This document shows positions 26,382-35,830 of a DNA stretch of 40,953 nucleotides, piece by piece. Position 1 is the first letter of the stretch. Every line of letters begins with the position of its first letter. The stretch is from Phycisphaerales bacterium (GTDB taxonomy: Bacteria; Planctomycetota; Phycisphaerae; Phycisphaerales; UBA1924): assembly GCA_029260375.1 (NCBI GenBank), contig JAJDDI010000025.1, forward strand, positions 1 to 40,953, read 5' to 3'. The notes beneath the pieces were generated by a model. It was given only the letters and a program-made list of their open reading frames with translations. It did no database searches and had not been told where the DNA came from. A program made the translations under genes and the position numbers.

Positions 26382-26475
26382 CTGTTTGAGGGATCGGTGG
26401 TACGGGCTTCCAGCCCGTACGGAGGCGCTGGCGTTCCCGTGAGAACGGGCAAAGTGCCCGTGCCACCGGCCTCGG
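26382..26475. repeat. Intergenic paired-hairpin repeat
   Basis: Begins CTGTTTGAGGGATC (26382-26395), nearly identical to the start of the element at 38414. Outer arms 26396-26407 and 26456-26467 are complementary with one mismatch. Inner hairpins are TACGGGC, TTCCA, GCCCGTA (26401-26419) and ACGGGCA, AAG, TGCCCGT (26445-26461). It fills most of the gap between the M32 peptidase and the terpene-cyclase-fold gene and could act as a transcription terminator. Confidence 0.8.
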
Positions 26476-26499
26476 GAAGAACTGCCCGTCCGAAGTCAG

Positions 26500-27681
26500 T
26501 TACCGCCCCAGGGCCTCCTGCAGGGCGAGCAGGGCGTAGGCGGTGACGAGGACCTCGTTGTCCTCCATCCAGCGGCTGGAGCGGATGGTGAAGCCGCCGT
26601 CCTCGTTCTGGAGCGAGGCGAGGGTGGCGATCAGGTCGGCCCGCCAGTTGATGGGCTGTGACGCGCTCGCGGGCGCCAGCTCGTCCTCGCCCCACGCGCT
26701 CAGCGCCCGCGCCATTGTCAGGTAGTAGTAGTACAGCCCGTCGTCGCCCAGCCCCGGGTTCTCGTCGACGGTGTAGTGCTCGCGGATCCAGCGCGCCGCC
26801 CCGACCACGCGCGGATCATCCCGTTCCAGGTCGGCGAAGATCAGGCTCTTGAACCCGGCGTACGTCATCGACCCGTACGCGCGCAGGCGGCTGACATTCG
26901 TCCCGTCGTCGAGCGTCTCCTCCAACTCGCCCGCCTGGCTCTGCCCGACGCGCCCGTCGATCGACTCGCGGTTGGGCACGGTCGCGTAGATGAACCCGCC
27001 CTGGGTCGAGCCGTCGGCGTAGGGCATGTCGTTGGTCTCATCGAGCATCTGCGTGCGCGAGAGGAAGACCATCGCCCGCTGGACGGCGGGGTCGTCGGCG
27101 CTGACGCCCGTGTCGTGCATGGCCTGGAGGAAGAAGCTCAGGTTGGACAGGTCCGGGCGCCCGTGCCTGCCGTAGCCAACGCCGCCGTAGTACGGGTGGG
27201 CCTGATCCACGGGCTCGTTGAAATCGGGCGCCTCGGCGTCCCACTCGCCCCCCTCGTGGTACTGCAATCCCAGCAGGAAGCTGCGCCCGCGCGACATGGC
27301 GTTGGTCGCCTCGGGCGTCTGCGCCGCGGCGAGGGCCGAGAGGCAGATGGACGTGTTGTAGTTGGGGAGGATGACGTCGTAGATCCCGCCGTCGGGCTGC
27401 TGCATGGAGAGGATGTACGACAGCGCCCGGGCGACGTCCTCATCGCGGGCGTCGATGCGAGGGTCCTTGAGCATCCCGCTGACGACCAGGCCCGTGATCG
27501 CGGGCAGGTTCGGTCCCTCGGGGTTGTGGGCCCAGGCGCCTGTTGTCTCGTCTTGATGCGCGCGCAGGTAGTCGATGGCCCTGGCGGCGGTCTCGCGCCC
27601 GAGCTGTCGGGTCGCGTCATCGATCGCCAGCGCGTGCGGCGCGGTGAGGGCGAGCGTCGCGGCAATGGCCTTGAACATCAT
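26500..27681 (-). CDS. Secreted terpene-cyclase/prenyltransferase-fold protein
   Basis: 393-residue protein with a cleavable signal (MMFKAIAATLALTAPHALA) and an alpha/alpha-toroid of the squalene-hopene cyclase/prenyltransferase type. The repeats are visible as helix pairs ending in QQPDGGIYD, LQNEDGGFTI and similar QxxDGG turns. It lacks the DxDD cyclase acid motif, and export argues against lipid cyclisation, so a binding or structural role is as likely as catalysis. GGAGG lies seven bases before ATG 27681, the preferred start; a second ATG follows directly. The start overlaps the rsmE stop (ATGA). The frame open upstream belongs to rsmE and is not coding for this protein. Function unknown. 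Confidence 0.83.
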   Translation of the reverse strand: MMFKAIAATLALTAPHALAIDDATRQLGRETAARAIDYLRAHQDETTGAWAHNPEGPNLPAITGLVVSGMLKDPRIDARDEDVARALSYILSMQQPDGGIYDVILPNYNTSICLSALAAAQTPEATNAMSRGRSFLLGLQYHEGGEWDAEAPDFNEPVDQAHPYYGGVGYGRHGRPDLSNLSFFLQAMHDTGVSADDPAVQRAMVFLSRTQMLDETNDMPYADGSTQGGFIYATVPNRESIDGRVGQSQAGELEETLDDGTNVSRLRAYGSMTYAGFKSLIFADLERDDPRVVGAARWIREHYTVDENPGLGDDGLYYYYLTMARALSAWGEDELAPASASQPINWRADLIATLASLQNEDGGFTIRSSRWMEDNEVLVTAYALLALQEALGR

Positions 27682-28421
27682 GGGTGAGCCTCCGCCTGGG
27701 TGTTCCGGGGATCGCCCGGGATGGTTGCGTTGCTGAGCAGGATCGCCGCGGCGCCGAGCGCGGCGGTCTCGATCCGCATGGTGTGCACGCCGAAGCGCGC
27801 GATCGTCGCGCCCGCGGCTCGCGCTCGCTCCAGCTCGCCCGGCGTCCACCCGCCCTCGGGCCCGATGAGCAGGCGGACGGGGGCGCCCCCGGTTGCGCCC
27901 GCGTCCGACCCGCTGCTGTCCCCCACGATGACACGCCCGCCCTGCTCGGGCAAGAGCGCCGCGTCGAAGTCGGTCTCGGGCTCGATGCGCAGGACCCAGG
28001 CCCGCCCGCACTGCTTGGCGGCCTCGCCCGCGACGCGCGCCAGGCGTTCGATCTTGTTGGGTGGGGGCGTCTTGCTCCCCCGATCGCAGCGCAGGGGTCT
28101 CCAGGACGCGGCGCCGACCTGGCTGAGTGTGTCGATGAGCTGCCCGAGGCGGTCGCCCTTGGGCGGGGGACAACAGACCTCGAGGCGGGGGCGGGCGGGC
28201 TCGATTCGAACGCCCTGATCGCCCTGGATGTCCACCCAGCGCCCCTTGGGGTCCATCGCAAGGACGCTGGCGTCGGCGGCCGTCCCGCGCCCGTTGAGGA
28301 CCTGGACCGCCTCGCCCTCGCGCAGGCGCCTGACCCGAACGGCGTGGCGCGCCTCCTCGCCCTGGATCCTGATGACCCCGGGCGTGGACAATTCGGCCTG
28401 TTCAAGCAGGAATCGGTGCAT
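27678..28421 (-). CDS. rsmE: 16S rRNA (uracil-1498-N3)-methyltransferase
   Basis: SAM-dependent SPOUT-class enzyme that methylates U1498 in the 30S decoding site; 247 residues, normal length. An N-terminal PUA-like domain (MHRFLLEQAE ... GEEARHAVRVRRLREGE) is followed by the knotted domain with LLIGPEGGWTPGEL (184-197) and the C-terminal TMRIETAALGAAAILL (214-229), both diagnostic. In the position of the usual L-x-E-R-S segment the protein has RCDRGSKTPPPNK (111-123), encoded by a hairpin resembling the window's repeat family. The TGA overlaps the next gene's ATG by four bases. The divergent acidic-protein gene starts 72 bases away. Confidence 0.94.
   Translation of the reverse strand: MHRFLLEQAELSTPGVIRIQGEEARHAVRVRRLREGEAVQVLNGRGTAADASVLAMDPKGRWVDIQGDQGVRIEPARPRLEVCCPPPKGDRLGQLIDTLSQVGAASWRPLRCDRGSKTPPPNKIERLARVAGEAAKQCGRAWVLRIEPETDFDAALLPEQGGRVIVGDSSGSDAGATGGAPVRLLIGPEGGWTPGELERARAAGATIARFGVHTMRIETAALGAAAILLSNATIPGDPRNTQAEAHP
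28063..28081. repeat. Degenerate hairpin inside rsmE, related to the paired-hairpin repeats
   Basis: GGGGGC, GTCTT, GCTCCCCC makes a short G/C hairpin whose loop resembles the ATCTT loop of the gltX and 38416 elements. Only one hairpin is clear; a second (near 28095-28110) is eroded. Read on the minus strand it encodes GSKTPPP, similar in character to peptides from the other insertions. It may be chance. Confidence 0.45.
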
Positions 28422-28493
28422 TCATGCCTCTCGGGGGACGACGAGGGACAATACGCTCAGGCTGCCTTGAGTTCACTCGGGGTTGGTCCGATC

Positions 28494-29870
28494 ATGCGAT
28501 GGAAGAAGGTTTGCGCACGGATGCCAGACGCCGCGGGACAACCTGAGGGCGAGTTTGATCTCGAGTCACACCTCGAGACGCTGCTCGGCGAGATTGAATC
28601 TACCCAGCACGGGGTGGAAGCGCGATCGCCCGAGACCGACCAGCCCACGTCCGAGCCCGTTGCCGAGCCAGCCGATCGCGCCGACGAGCCCCAAACTGTC
28701 GAGCCCCGGTCAGCCCAGGACCAGACCCTCGATGTGCTTAGCGAGGTCGAGGCCGATCTTGATGATCTCATGGAGGCGATCAGTGAGCTGGGCAATCCCT
28801 CGCTGGAGTACGAGCCGCCGATTGAGTCCCGGGCGGCTGAGCCGGAGACCGCCCCAGAAGCGGTAACACCGGCGCCGGGCGGTGACGTCGTCGCCGAAGC
28901 CGACGCCGCGCCCCCCGAATCATCGGGCGATCTTCAGGACATGATCGCGGACGGCACGTTGGGTGAGGTCGGCTCGCTCGACGACCAGGCCCCCCAGACC
29001 GAGTCACGCGAGCCCGAGGGCGACGCGACGGGAGTGAGCCTCGACGAGCTCAGCCAGAGCGTGGAGCAGATGGTTCGGCCGGAGCCTGCCGAGAACACAC
29101 CGGCAGCCGACGCGGCGCCGCCCGCGAGCGCGCCGGCAGCGTCGGGCGATTCGCTGGACGACCTGCTCGCCGCGGCGAGCGAGGAGCTGCTGGCCGACGA
29201 GGCGACGAATCCCGCGTCGCTGGACACACCCGAGCCCGAGGCGATCGCGCCCGCGGAAGCCGAGGAGCACGACGCGAACCAGGAGGTCGGCGCAGAGCTG
29301 ATGGACGCGGCCGCGCAGCTCGGCGAGTCCGCAGATCTCGGTGATCCGAGCGAGATGGGCGACTCGAGCGAGATGGGCGACCCGGCGGAAGCGATCGCGG
29401 GCATGGTCGAGATCCCGGACGCCCCCGCCGCGCCCAGCGCCAGCGCGCCCGAGGGCGAGGCAACGCCCGGGGTGGAGAGCGCCGAACCGAGCCCCGCTGC
29501 CGAACCGACGCAGACCACGGTCGAAGAGCTCATCGTGGCCAGGCCCGAGCCGTCGCCCCCCACCGGGCGCCTGGCGCCGCTGATCATCGCCTGGCGGGCG
29601 ACGCGGCGCACGCTCACCCCCGTCGCCCGCGCCGCGGCAACGCACGCCGGGCCGGCGCTGGCCGAAGCGGCGCTGGCGGTGAGCAAGCCACTGCGGGAGA
29701 AGCCCAAGTCCATCCGTGACACCGTCGGCTGGATCGCGCTGTACACCGCGTTCCTGGCGATGTGCCTCTGGGTGTTCGCGCTGGGGTTCCGCTCGCCCGA
29801 TCCGAAAGAGGTCGGCGACTCGGGCGTGCGTGTGATCAACCCCGATGTGCCAAGTGCGCCGGTGCCGTAG
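28494..29870 (+). CDS. Acidic, tail-anchored membrane protein of unknown function
   Basis: 458 residues, not recognised. The first 350 residues are strongly acidic and Pro/Ala/Ser-rich, with no regular domain and short near-repeats such as DPSEMGDSSEMGDPAE (about 283-298) and SLDDLLAAASEELLA, so it is probably disordered. Near the C-terminus a basic stretch (SKPLREKPKSIR) precedes one membrane helix (about 412-433, VGWIALYTAFLAMCLWVFALGF) and a short tail. This is a tail-anchor layout with the acidic part in the cytoplasm. ATG 28494 is taken; ATG 28521, with AAGAAGG upstream, is an alternative. The gene is divergent from rsmE and convergent with the peptidase gene, with a palindromic repeat after its stop. 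Confidence 0.7.
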   Translation: MRWKKVCARMPDAAGQPEGEFDLESHLETLLGEIESTQHGVEARSPETDQPTSEPVAEPADRADEPQTVEPRSAQDQTLDVLSEVEADLDDLMEAISELGNPSLEYEPPIESRAAEPETAPEAVTPAPGGDVVAEADAAPPESSGDLQDMIADGTLGEVGSLDDQAPQTESREPEGDATGVSLDELSQSVEQMVRPEPAENTPAADAAPPASAPAASGDSLDDLLAAASEELLADEATNPASLDTPEPEAIAPAEAEEHDANQEVGAELMDAAAQLGESADLGDPSEMGDSSEMGDPAEAIAGMVEIPDAPAAPSASAPEGEATPGVESAEPSPAAEPTQTTVEELIVARPEPSPPTGRLAPLIIAWRATRRTLTPVARAAATHAGPALAEAALAVSKPLREKPKSIRDTVGWIALYTAFLAMCLWVFALGFRSPDPKEVGDSGVRVINPDVPSAPVP

Positions 29871-29885
29871 GTCAACCCGACACCA

Positions 29886-29959
29886 GTGCCACTGACCCGT
29901 CTTCGGGTCAGTGCTTTTTGTGCGATGTCAGCACTGACCCGAAGACGGGTCAGTGGCAC
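29886..29959. repeat. Perfect 29-bp inverted repeat between convergent genes
   Basis: Arms 29886-29914 and 29931-29959 are exact reverse complements with a 16-base spacer that includes TTTTT. Each arm also holds an internal palindrome (CTGACCC/GGGTCAG around a TCTT-type loop). The spacer length and arm architecture match the carB element. It lies 16 bases after the acidic-protein stop and 9 bases before the peptidase stop on the other strand, so it is likely a bidirectional terminator. Confidence 0.9.
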
Positions 29960-29967
29960 GAGAGATC

Positions 29968-31143
29968 TCAGTTCGGGCTGGGCGATGGCCCGTCCGCGGG
30001 CGCCAGGGCCTTGAGGCTCTCGCGCCAGTCCCGGTCGATCTGCGCGAACGAGACGCCGAAGACCGACGTTGAAGCCTCTTCGAGCGAGGCGCCGCGGGCC
30101 ATCATGGTGATCCACTCGTTGCGGGCATCGTCGCCGAAGCGATCGGTGAGGTAGCCGATCATGTGCCGGCCCTGGACGTAGACCCAGATGGCGTACGCCT
30201 CGGCCTCGCCGCGGAAGTCGGCCAGCTGGGTCCATTCCTTCAACTCGCCCCCGCGCGTCCACATGCTCATGAGGCGGTTCGTCCGATCCGTGGTCGTCGT
30301 CGCGGCGTCCGACGCGTGCTCGGACACGCCCTCGAGCACCCACCAGTCCACGTCCGTCGCCCGGTCACCAAGCGTGAACGTCACGGCGTGCGCGTACTCG
30401 TGCGCCAGCAGCCGCTTGAGCCCGCGCGGGCGCAGCGCGTCGCCGGCGAGCAGCTTGATCGCCTCGCCTGGCTCGTTCCACCCGCCCAGGGGCTCGGTGT
30501 ACGACAGATAGATCGAGGCCTGCAGGTGCTCCATCGAGGGGTAGATTTTGAGCTGCTGCTCGCGCGGGTTCTCGACGTCGAACATGGCATCGACCGACGC
30601 GCGGACGCCGGGCATCAGCTCGACGATCTGCAGGGCCGCGGGGAGCTGGTCGTCCAGGGCCATGGCGCGGTTGGGGGCGCCGTGGCGCTCGTCGTGGACG
30701 ATGTTCCAGTGCTCGCCCGCGTAGAACCAGGGGCCATCGACATCGTTCATCGGCTCGAAGCGGGCCGGGAAGCGCACCTCGCGCCAGGGGCGTCGCTCGC
30801 TCAGGCGCCATCGCATGGAAAGCTCGCCCGTCGCCCAGCCGTGCTCAGAAAGCTCCAGCTCTTCGGGCTGGACGAGCCGCAGCTGGAAGCCGACGACGGG
30901 GTGCTCGCGCAGGTCCGCGGCCCAGGCGCGCTGCTCGTAGAGAAACACCGGGTCGTGGGGGGAGACGTGGGAGAGGTACTCGCCGATGTCGCCGCTCTCG
31001 ACGGCGGCGGTCATGTCGGTGAGCAGCTCGCGGATCGAGCCCAGCGCGGCGCTGGTCTGCGCGTCATCGCTGGCGCGAGCCGACGCGACGCAGAGCAACA
31101 CAGCCATCAGCATTGCCGGGTACCGGCTTGTTTTAGTCACCAT
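29968..31143 (-). CDS. Secreted gluzincin-type metallopeptidase (peptidase MA-like)
   Basis: 391-residue exported protein. Signal peptide MVTKTSRYPAMLMAVLLCVASARA. Zinc motif LLAHEYAHAV gives HEYAH at 248-252, and the downstream VLEGVSEHAS (269-278) supplies Glu271 as probable third ligand, the gluzincin arrangement of peptidase MA-like proteins common in planctomycetes. Upstream of it the sequence is not recognised. ATG 31143 is preferred over a TTG six bases earlier; AAAGG lies about eight bases upstream. The start overlaps the stop of the preceding gene by 11 bases, so the two are translationally coupled. Substrate unknown. Confidence 0.82.
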   Translation of the reverse strand: MVTKTSRYPAMLMAVLLCVASARASDDAQTSAALGSIRELLTDMTAAVESGDIGEYLSHVSPHDPVFLYEQRAWAADLREHPVVGFQLRLVQPEELELSEHGWATGELSMRWRLSERRPWREVRFPARFEPMNDVDGPWFYAGEHWNIVHDERHGAPNRAMALDDQLPAALQIVELMPGVRASVDAMFDVENPREQQLKIYPSMEHLQASIYLSYTEPLGGWNEPGEAIKLLAGDALRPRGLKRLLAHEYAHAVTFTLGDRATDVDWWVLEGVSEHASDAATTTTDRTNRLMSMWTRGGELKEWTQLADFRGEAEAYAIWVYVQGRHMIGYLTDRFGDDARNEWITMMARGASLEEASTSVFGVSFAQIDRDWRESLKALAPADGPSPSPN

Positions 31144-32218
31144 CAGCAAGCCTTTCCGAAAGCACCGTTGCTCGGTCTCTGGTTCGACTTACAACCCGAT
31201 AGGCGCTGACGAAGATCGGCGCGAGCGGGCGAGCGATCTCACCGTATACGCCTGATGCTGTCTCCAGCTCGATCAGTTGCAGGTTTGCCACCGAATCCGA
31301 CTGGTCCCAAACGCCTAGCACTTCGTCGTACAACGCCTGAATCGATTCCGTTTGCTCGACGAGTGTGTCCGTGAGATGAAGACCCAGCTCCGCCCGGAGG
31401 TCGGGCATTCCGTCCGACGCCTGACTCTGAACTAAGAACGGAACGGAGGCGATGGTGATTGCCGCCTGCGACCGCTGCATCTCAAGCGCCTCACGCATGC
31501 CCAGATCCCATGTTGCCAACCGATTCAGTTCTGGCACAAGGCCAGCCATTTCCGTACGTGTCACCAGCCCTTCGTCGAGCAACCGATCGGCCCACCCGAT
31601 CGCAAACTCGCAAACAGCTCCCGCGACGAGGCTGCTGAGAATCTGGCGATCGCTGCTCGCGTGTCTGGCGATGGCCAGAATGGCGCCGATCCGCTCGACC
31701 GCAGCCGCTGGATCGCCGTCGATCGCTTTGAGATACGCATCGCACGCAAGGGTTCTCGCGGAGCCGCGGAGCTTCCCCAGATGCGCAAGGGCGGCGCCGG
31801 CGCCGTCCTGATAGTCAACGCCGAAGTCACACTCGTGATGGCGTGTGGCTCGCAGAATCTCCGCGATATACGTCTGCACCGTCTCGTCTTCGAGAGTTCG
31901 CCGCTGGGCGGGGGTCAGCCCCGCGCCGCCGTGCTGAACATCCGCCTGGACGAGATCTGCTTCGATGACATCGTCAGTTCCTGCCCACTGCCAGGCGTAC
32001 CAGTAGCGGAGGGCCGCGTTCTGCCCCCCGGGGTCTTGCTGGCGTTGTTCAAACATCGCGAGCACCTGCGTCCTGAGCCACAGGTTCGGAGAATTCTTGA
32101 GCAGCGAGTACATACCAAACGCCGTCCCGAGCGAGAAGAACAGCGCCGCGATCCCGATGTACTTGATCGCCAACAGCATCGCCCGACGAAGTGTCCAGCG
32201 TCGCTTGCGCTGCTCCAT
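31133..32218 (-). CDS. Hypothetical membrane-anchored protein
   Basis: 361 residues, not recognised. The N-terminus is basic followed by a single hydrophobic segment (LLAIKYIGIAALFFSLGTAF, about 15-34) that would anchor the protein; the rest is largely helical, with a Cys/His-containing central part (RATRHHECDFGVDY). No catalytic signature is seen. Base composition is less GC-rich than asnS. It lies two bases after the asnS stop and overlaps the peptidase start by 11 bases, so it is cotranscribed with both. It may be a partner of the secreted peptidase. Confidence 0.68.
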   Translation of the reverse strand: MEQRKRRWTLRRAMLLAIKYIGIAALFFSLGTAFGMYSLLKNSPNLWLRTQVLAMFEQRQQDPGGQNAALRYWYAWQWAGTDDVIEADLVQADVQHGGAGLTPAQRRTLEDETVQTYIAEILRATRHHECDFGVDYQDGAGAALAHLGKLRGSARTLACDAYLKAIDGDPAAAVERIGAILAIARHASSDRQILSSLVAGAVCEFAIGWADRLLDEGLVTRTEMAGLVPELNRLATWDLGMREALEMQRSQAAITIASVPFLVQSQASDGMPDLRAELGLHLTDTLVEQTESIQALYDEVLGVWDQSDSVANLQLIELETASGVYGEIARPLAPIFVSAYRVVSRTRDRATVLSERLADGD

Positions 32219-32220
32219 GC

Positions 32221-33639
<1,419 letters not shown>

Positions 33640-33706
33640 GGATCGGGCTCCTCGCTCGGGGAGCGATGGTAGCCGCGGCGGGCTCTGGCTTGGGAGGGCG
33701 GGGTGG

Positions 33707-34582
33707 TCAGAACTCGATGGAGTTGATCCAGCCGTGAGCCCGGTGGGCTCGGTGCTCGTCCCACCAGGTGAGGCTGCGGTAGAAGGTGTTCCCGTTGCGG
33801 GTCACCTTGGCGTAGACCTCCTTGGCGACGAAGTCCTCGCCCTCTTCCTGGGCGTCGTCGCTGGCGCCCGTTCCGGCGTCGAGCTTCATGACGGTCGTGT
33901 CGAGCAGGAGCACCCAGCCGGCGCCCCCGTGGCGGGCGGTGACCTGGTCCAGGTTGCCCCAGAGCCCGTCGGGCACGCGCGAGTTGTACCACTCGGTGTG
34001 CTCCTCGACGAACACGGGCGGGCGTCGGAACGCGGTGAGGCCCAGCTCGTAATCGGTGCCGGGCCCGATGAAGCGGGTCCCCTCCCCGCCGGGCCAGGCG
34101 CCGCCCTGGCGATCGACGTAGAACACCCGCTTCTCCAGATCGATCCGGGCGCCCTGCATCCCCGTGATGAATGTGTAGTCGAAGTCCACGTCGCCCGAGG
34201 TGAACCCCGTGTTCGAGTGGTCCTGCCCGTCGTGGGCTCGCCGCTTGTTCTTGGGACAGGCGAGCACCTCGTGGGTGTTGGACAGGTACTCGTAGACCGG
34301 CCCGGTCCGCCACACGCCCGCGGAGGCGTCCCAGGTCTGGGCCCAGGTCCGGTCCACGGCGGCGCCCTGGAACACCACGGGCCAGATCTGCTCCTTGTGG
34401 TCGTCGGCGTACATCATCGTCGCGACGCCAAGCTGCCTGAGATTGCTCGAGCAGATCGTCGTCCAGCCCGTCTCCCGGGCCTTGCCAAGCGCGGGCAGCA
34501 GGATCCCGATCAGCACCGCGATGATCGCGATGACCACCAGCAGCTCGATCAGCGTGAACGCACGGCGAGAACGATGATGCAT
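33707..34582 (-). CDS. Type II secretion/pilin-like protein with prepilin N-terminus
   Basis: 291-residue pseudopilin-like protein. The N-terminus [20 protein letters not shown] carries the prepilin peptidase site with processing before Phe9 and Glu13 as the conserved fifth residue of the mature protein, then [11 protein letters not shown], as in the large planctomycete families of single-gene prepilin-like proteins. The C-terminal part ([16 protein letters not shown]-containing region, [16 protein letters not shown]) is a beta-rich globular domain. The frame remains open far upstream, but ATG 34582 is chosen as the start of the leader. It is divergent from rlmN (75 bases between starts). Role may be secretion machinery or cell surface. 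Confidence 0.9.
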   Translation of the reverse strand: MHHRSRRAFTLIELLVVIAIIAVLIGILLPALGKARETGWTTICSSNLRQLGVATMMYADDHKEQIWPVVFQGAAVDRTWAQTWDASAGVWRTGPVYEYLSNTHEVLACPKNKRRAHDGQDHSNTGFTSGDVDFDYTFITGMQGARIDLEKRVFYVDRQGGAWPGGEGTRFIGPGTDYELGLTAFRRPPVFVEEHTEWYNSRVPDGLWGNLDQVTARHGGAGWVLLLDTTVMKLDAGTGASDDAQEEGEDFVAKEVYAKVTRNGNTFYRSLTWWDEHRAHRAHGWINSIEF

Positions 34583-34657
34583 AGCAGACCCCAGCAATGG
34601 GCGAATCGCCCGGAGAAAGGGCCAGCATACCATCTGCCCGCCACGCCTCCGAGCCCG

Positions 34658-35827
34658 ATGCCGATGATTGACGCCGCCACCCCCATCTCCCCGCTCGGCC
34701 TGACCCGCGACGACTTCGCACGCGCGGGCGCCATGCGCGGCGTCCCGCTGCCGCACGCCCGCAAGGCGTATGCACGCTTCTACCGCGAGCGCGACTGGGC
34801 CGCGATCCCCGATCTTCCCAGGACCGTCATCGCCCCGATCGTCAACCGACTCGACGAGCCCTGCGCCGAGGGTGTGACGACGAAGTTCGTCCAGCGCCTC
34901 GACCCGCCCGATTCCGGGCGGTTCGCGGACCAGGGCGTGCCCCATCTCGACATCGAGAGCGTGATCATCCCGATGATCGGTCGGACCGGTCGCAAGGGGC
35001 ACACGCTGTGCGTCTCGAGCCAGGTCGGGTGCGCCATGGGGTGCGGGTTTTGCGAGACGGCGCAGATGGGGCTGGTGCGTTCGCTCACGGCCGCGGAGAT
35101 CGTCGGGCAGTGGTGGGCGGCCCGGGAGATCCTCATTGACGAGGGTGGGGCAGGCGTCCCGATCGACAACATCGTCTTCATGGGCATGGGCGAGCCGCTG
35201 GACAATCTCGACGAGGTGCTCAAGGCCATCGCGTGCCTGGCGGACCACTCGGGCCCGGGCATGCCGATGAGCTCGATCACGGTGTCCACCGTCGGGCGTG
35301 TGGACGGGCTGCGCCGCCTCGTCGAGGTCGTGCAGCAGGAGGGCTGGAAGCGCCTGGGCATCGCCCTCTCGGTCAACGCGCCCAGTGACGAGGTCCGCAA
35401 CGAGATCATGCCCCTGAACAAGCGCTGGGGCATGGAAGAGCTGCGCGAGGTGATGCTCGACCTGATGAAGGTCCGCGCCAGCCGCAAGCTGCTCTTTGAG
35501 TACGTGCTCATCCCGGGCGTGAACGACTCGGACGAGCACGCACAACAGCTGGGCGATTGGCTCCGCCCGTTCGTCCGCAGCGAAACCCAGGGGCACATCG
35601 GGCTGCTCAACGTCATCCCGTACAACCCGCGCCGCAACTCGCCCTGGCCCGCGCCCAGCGAGGCGAGCGTGACGCGGTTCATCGAGGCGATGAGCGGACA
35701 GGGCGTGTACGTCAAACGCCGCAGGACCAAGGGGCGGTCGCAGATGGCCGCGTGCGGACAGCTTGGCACATCCGAGATCCGCGGGCGAAACTACACGCCG
35801 ATCACGACCAACAAGTCCGCCGGCTGA
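34658..35827 (+). CDS. rlmN: Dual-specificity RlmN-type radical SAM 23S rRNA/tRNA adenine-C2 methyltransferase
   Basis: Methylates A2503 of 23S rRNA (and, in E. coli, some tRNAs at A37) by a radical mechanism. 389 residues. The 4Fe-4S cluster cysteines are in [14 protein letters not shown] (about 125, 129 and 132); the C-terminal [16 protein letters not shown] supplies the second catalytic cysteine that forms the covalent intermediate. [15 protein letters not shown] and [13 protein letters not shown] are family segments. RlmN rather than Cfr is inferred because of the core-genome context. Start is ATG 34658 with another in-frame ATG at 34664; the ribosome site is weak. The fusion gene begins three bases after the stop. 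Confidence 0.94.
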   Translation: MPMIDAATPISPLGLTRDDFARAGAMRGVPLPHARKAYARFYRERDWAAIPDLPRTVIAPIVNRLDEPCAEGVTTKFVQRLDPPDSGRFADQGVPHLDIESVIIPMIGRTGRKGHTLCVSSQVGCAMGCGFCETAQMGLVRSLTAAEIVGQWWAAREILIDEGGAGVPIDNIVFMGMGEPLDNLDEVLKAIACLADHSGPGMPMSSITVSTVGRVDGLRRLVEVVQQEGWKRLGIALSVNAPSDEVRNEIMPLNKRWGMEELREVMLDLMKVRASRKLLFEYVLIPGVNDSDEHAQQLGDWLRPFVRSETQGHIGLLNVIPYNPRRNSPWPAPSEASVTRFIEAMSGQGVYVKRRRTKGRSQMAACGQLGTSEIRGRNYTPITTNKSAG

Positions 35828-35830
35828 CGC

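Noticed and set aside
27684-28493. Open frame upstream of the acidic-protein gene
   Set aside because: It is the antisense of rsmE; the real gene starts at 28494 or 28521.
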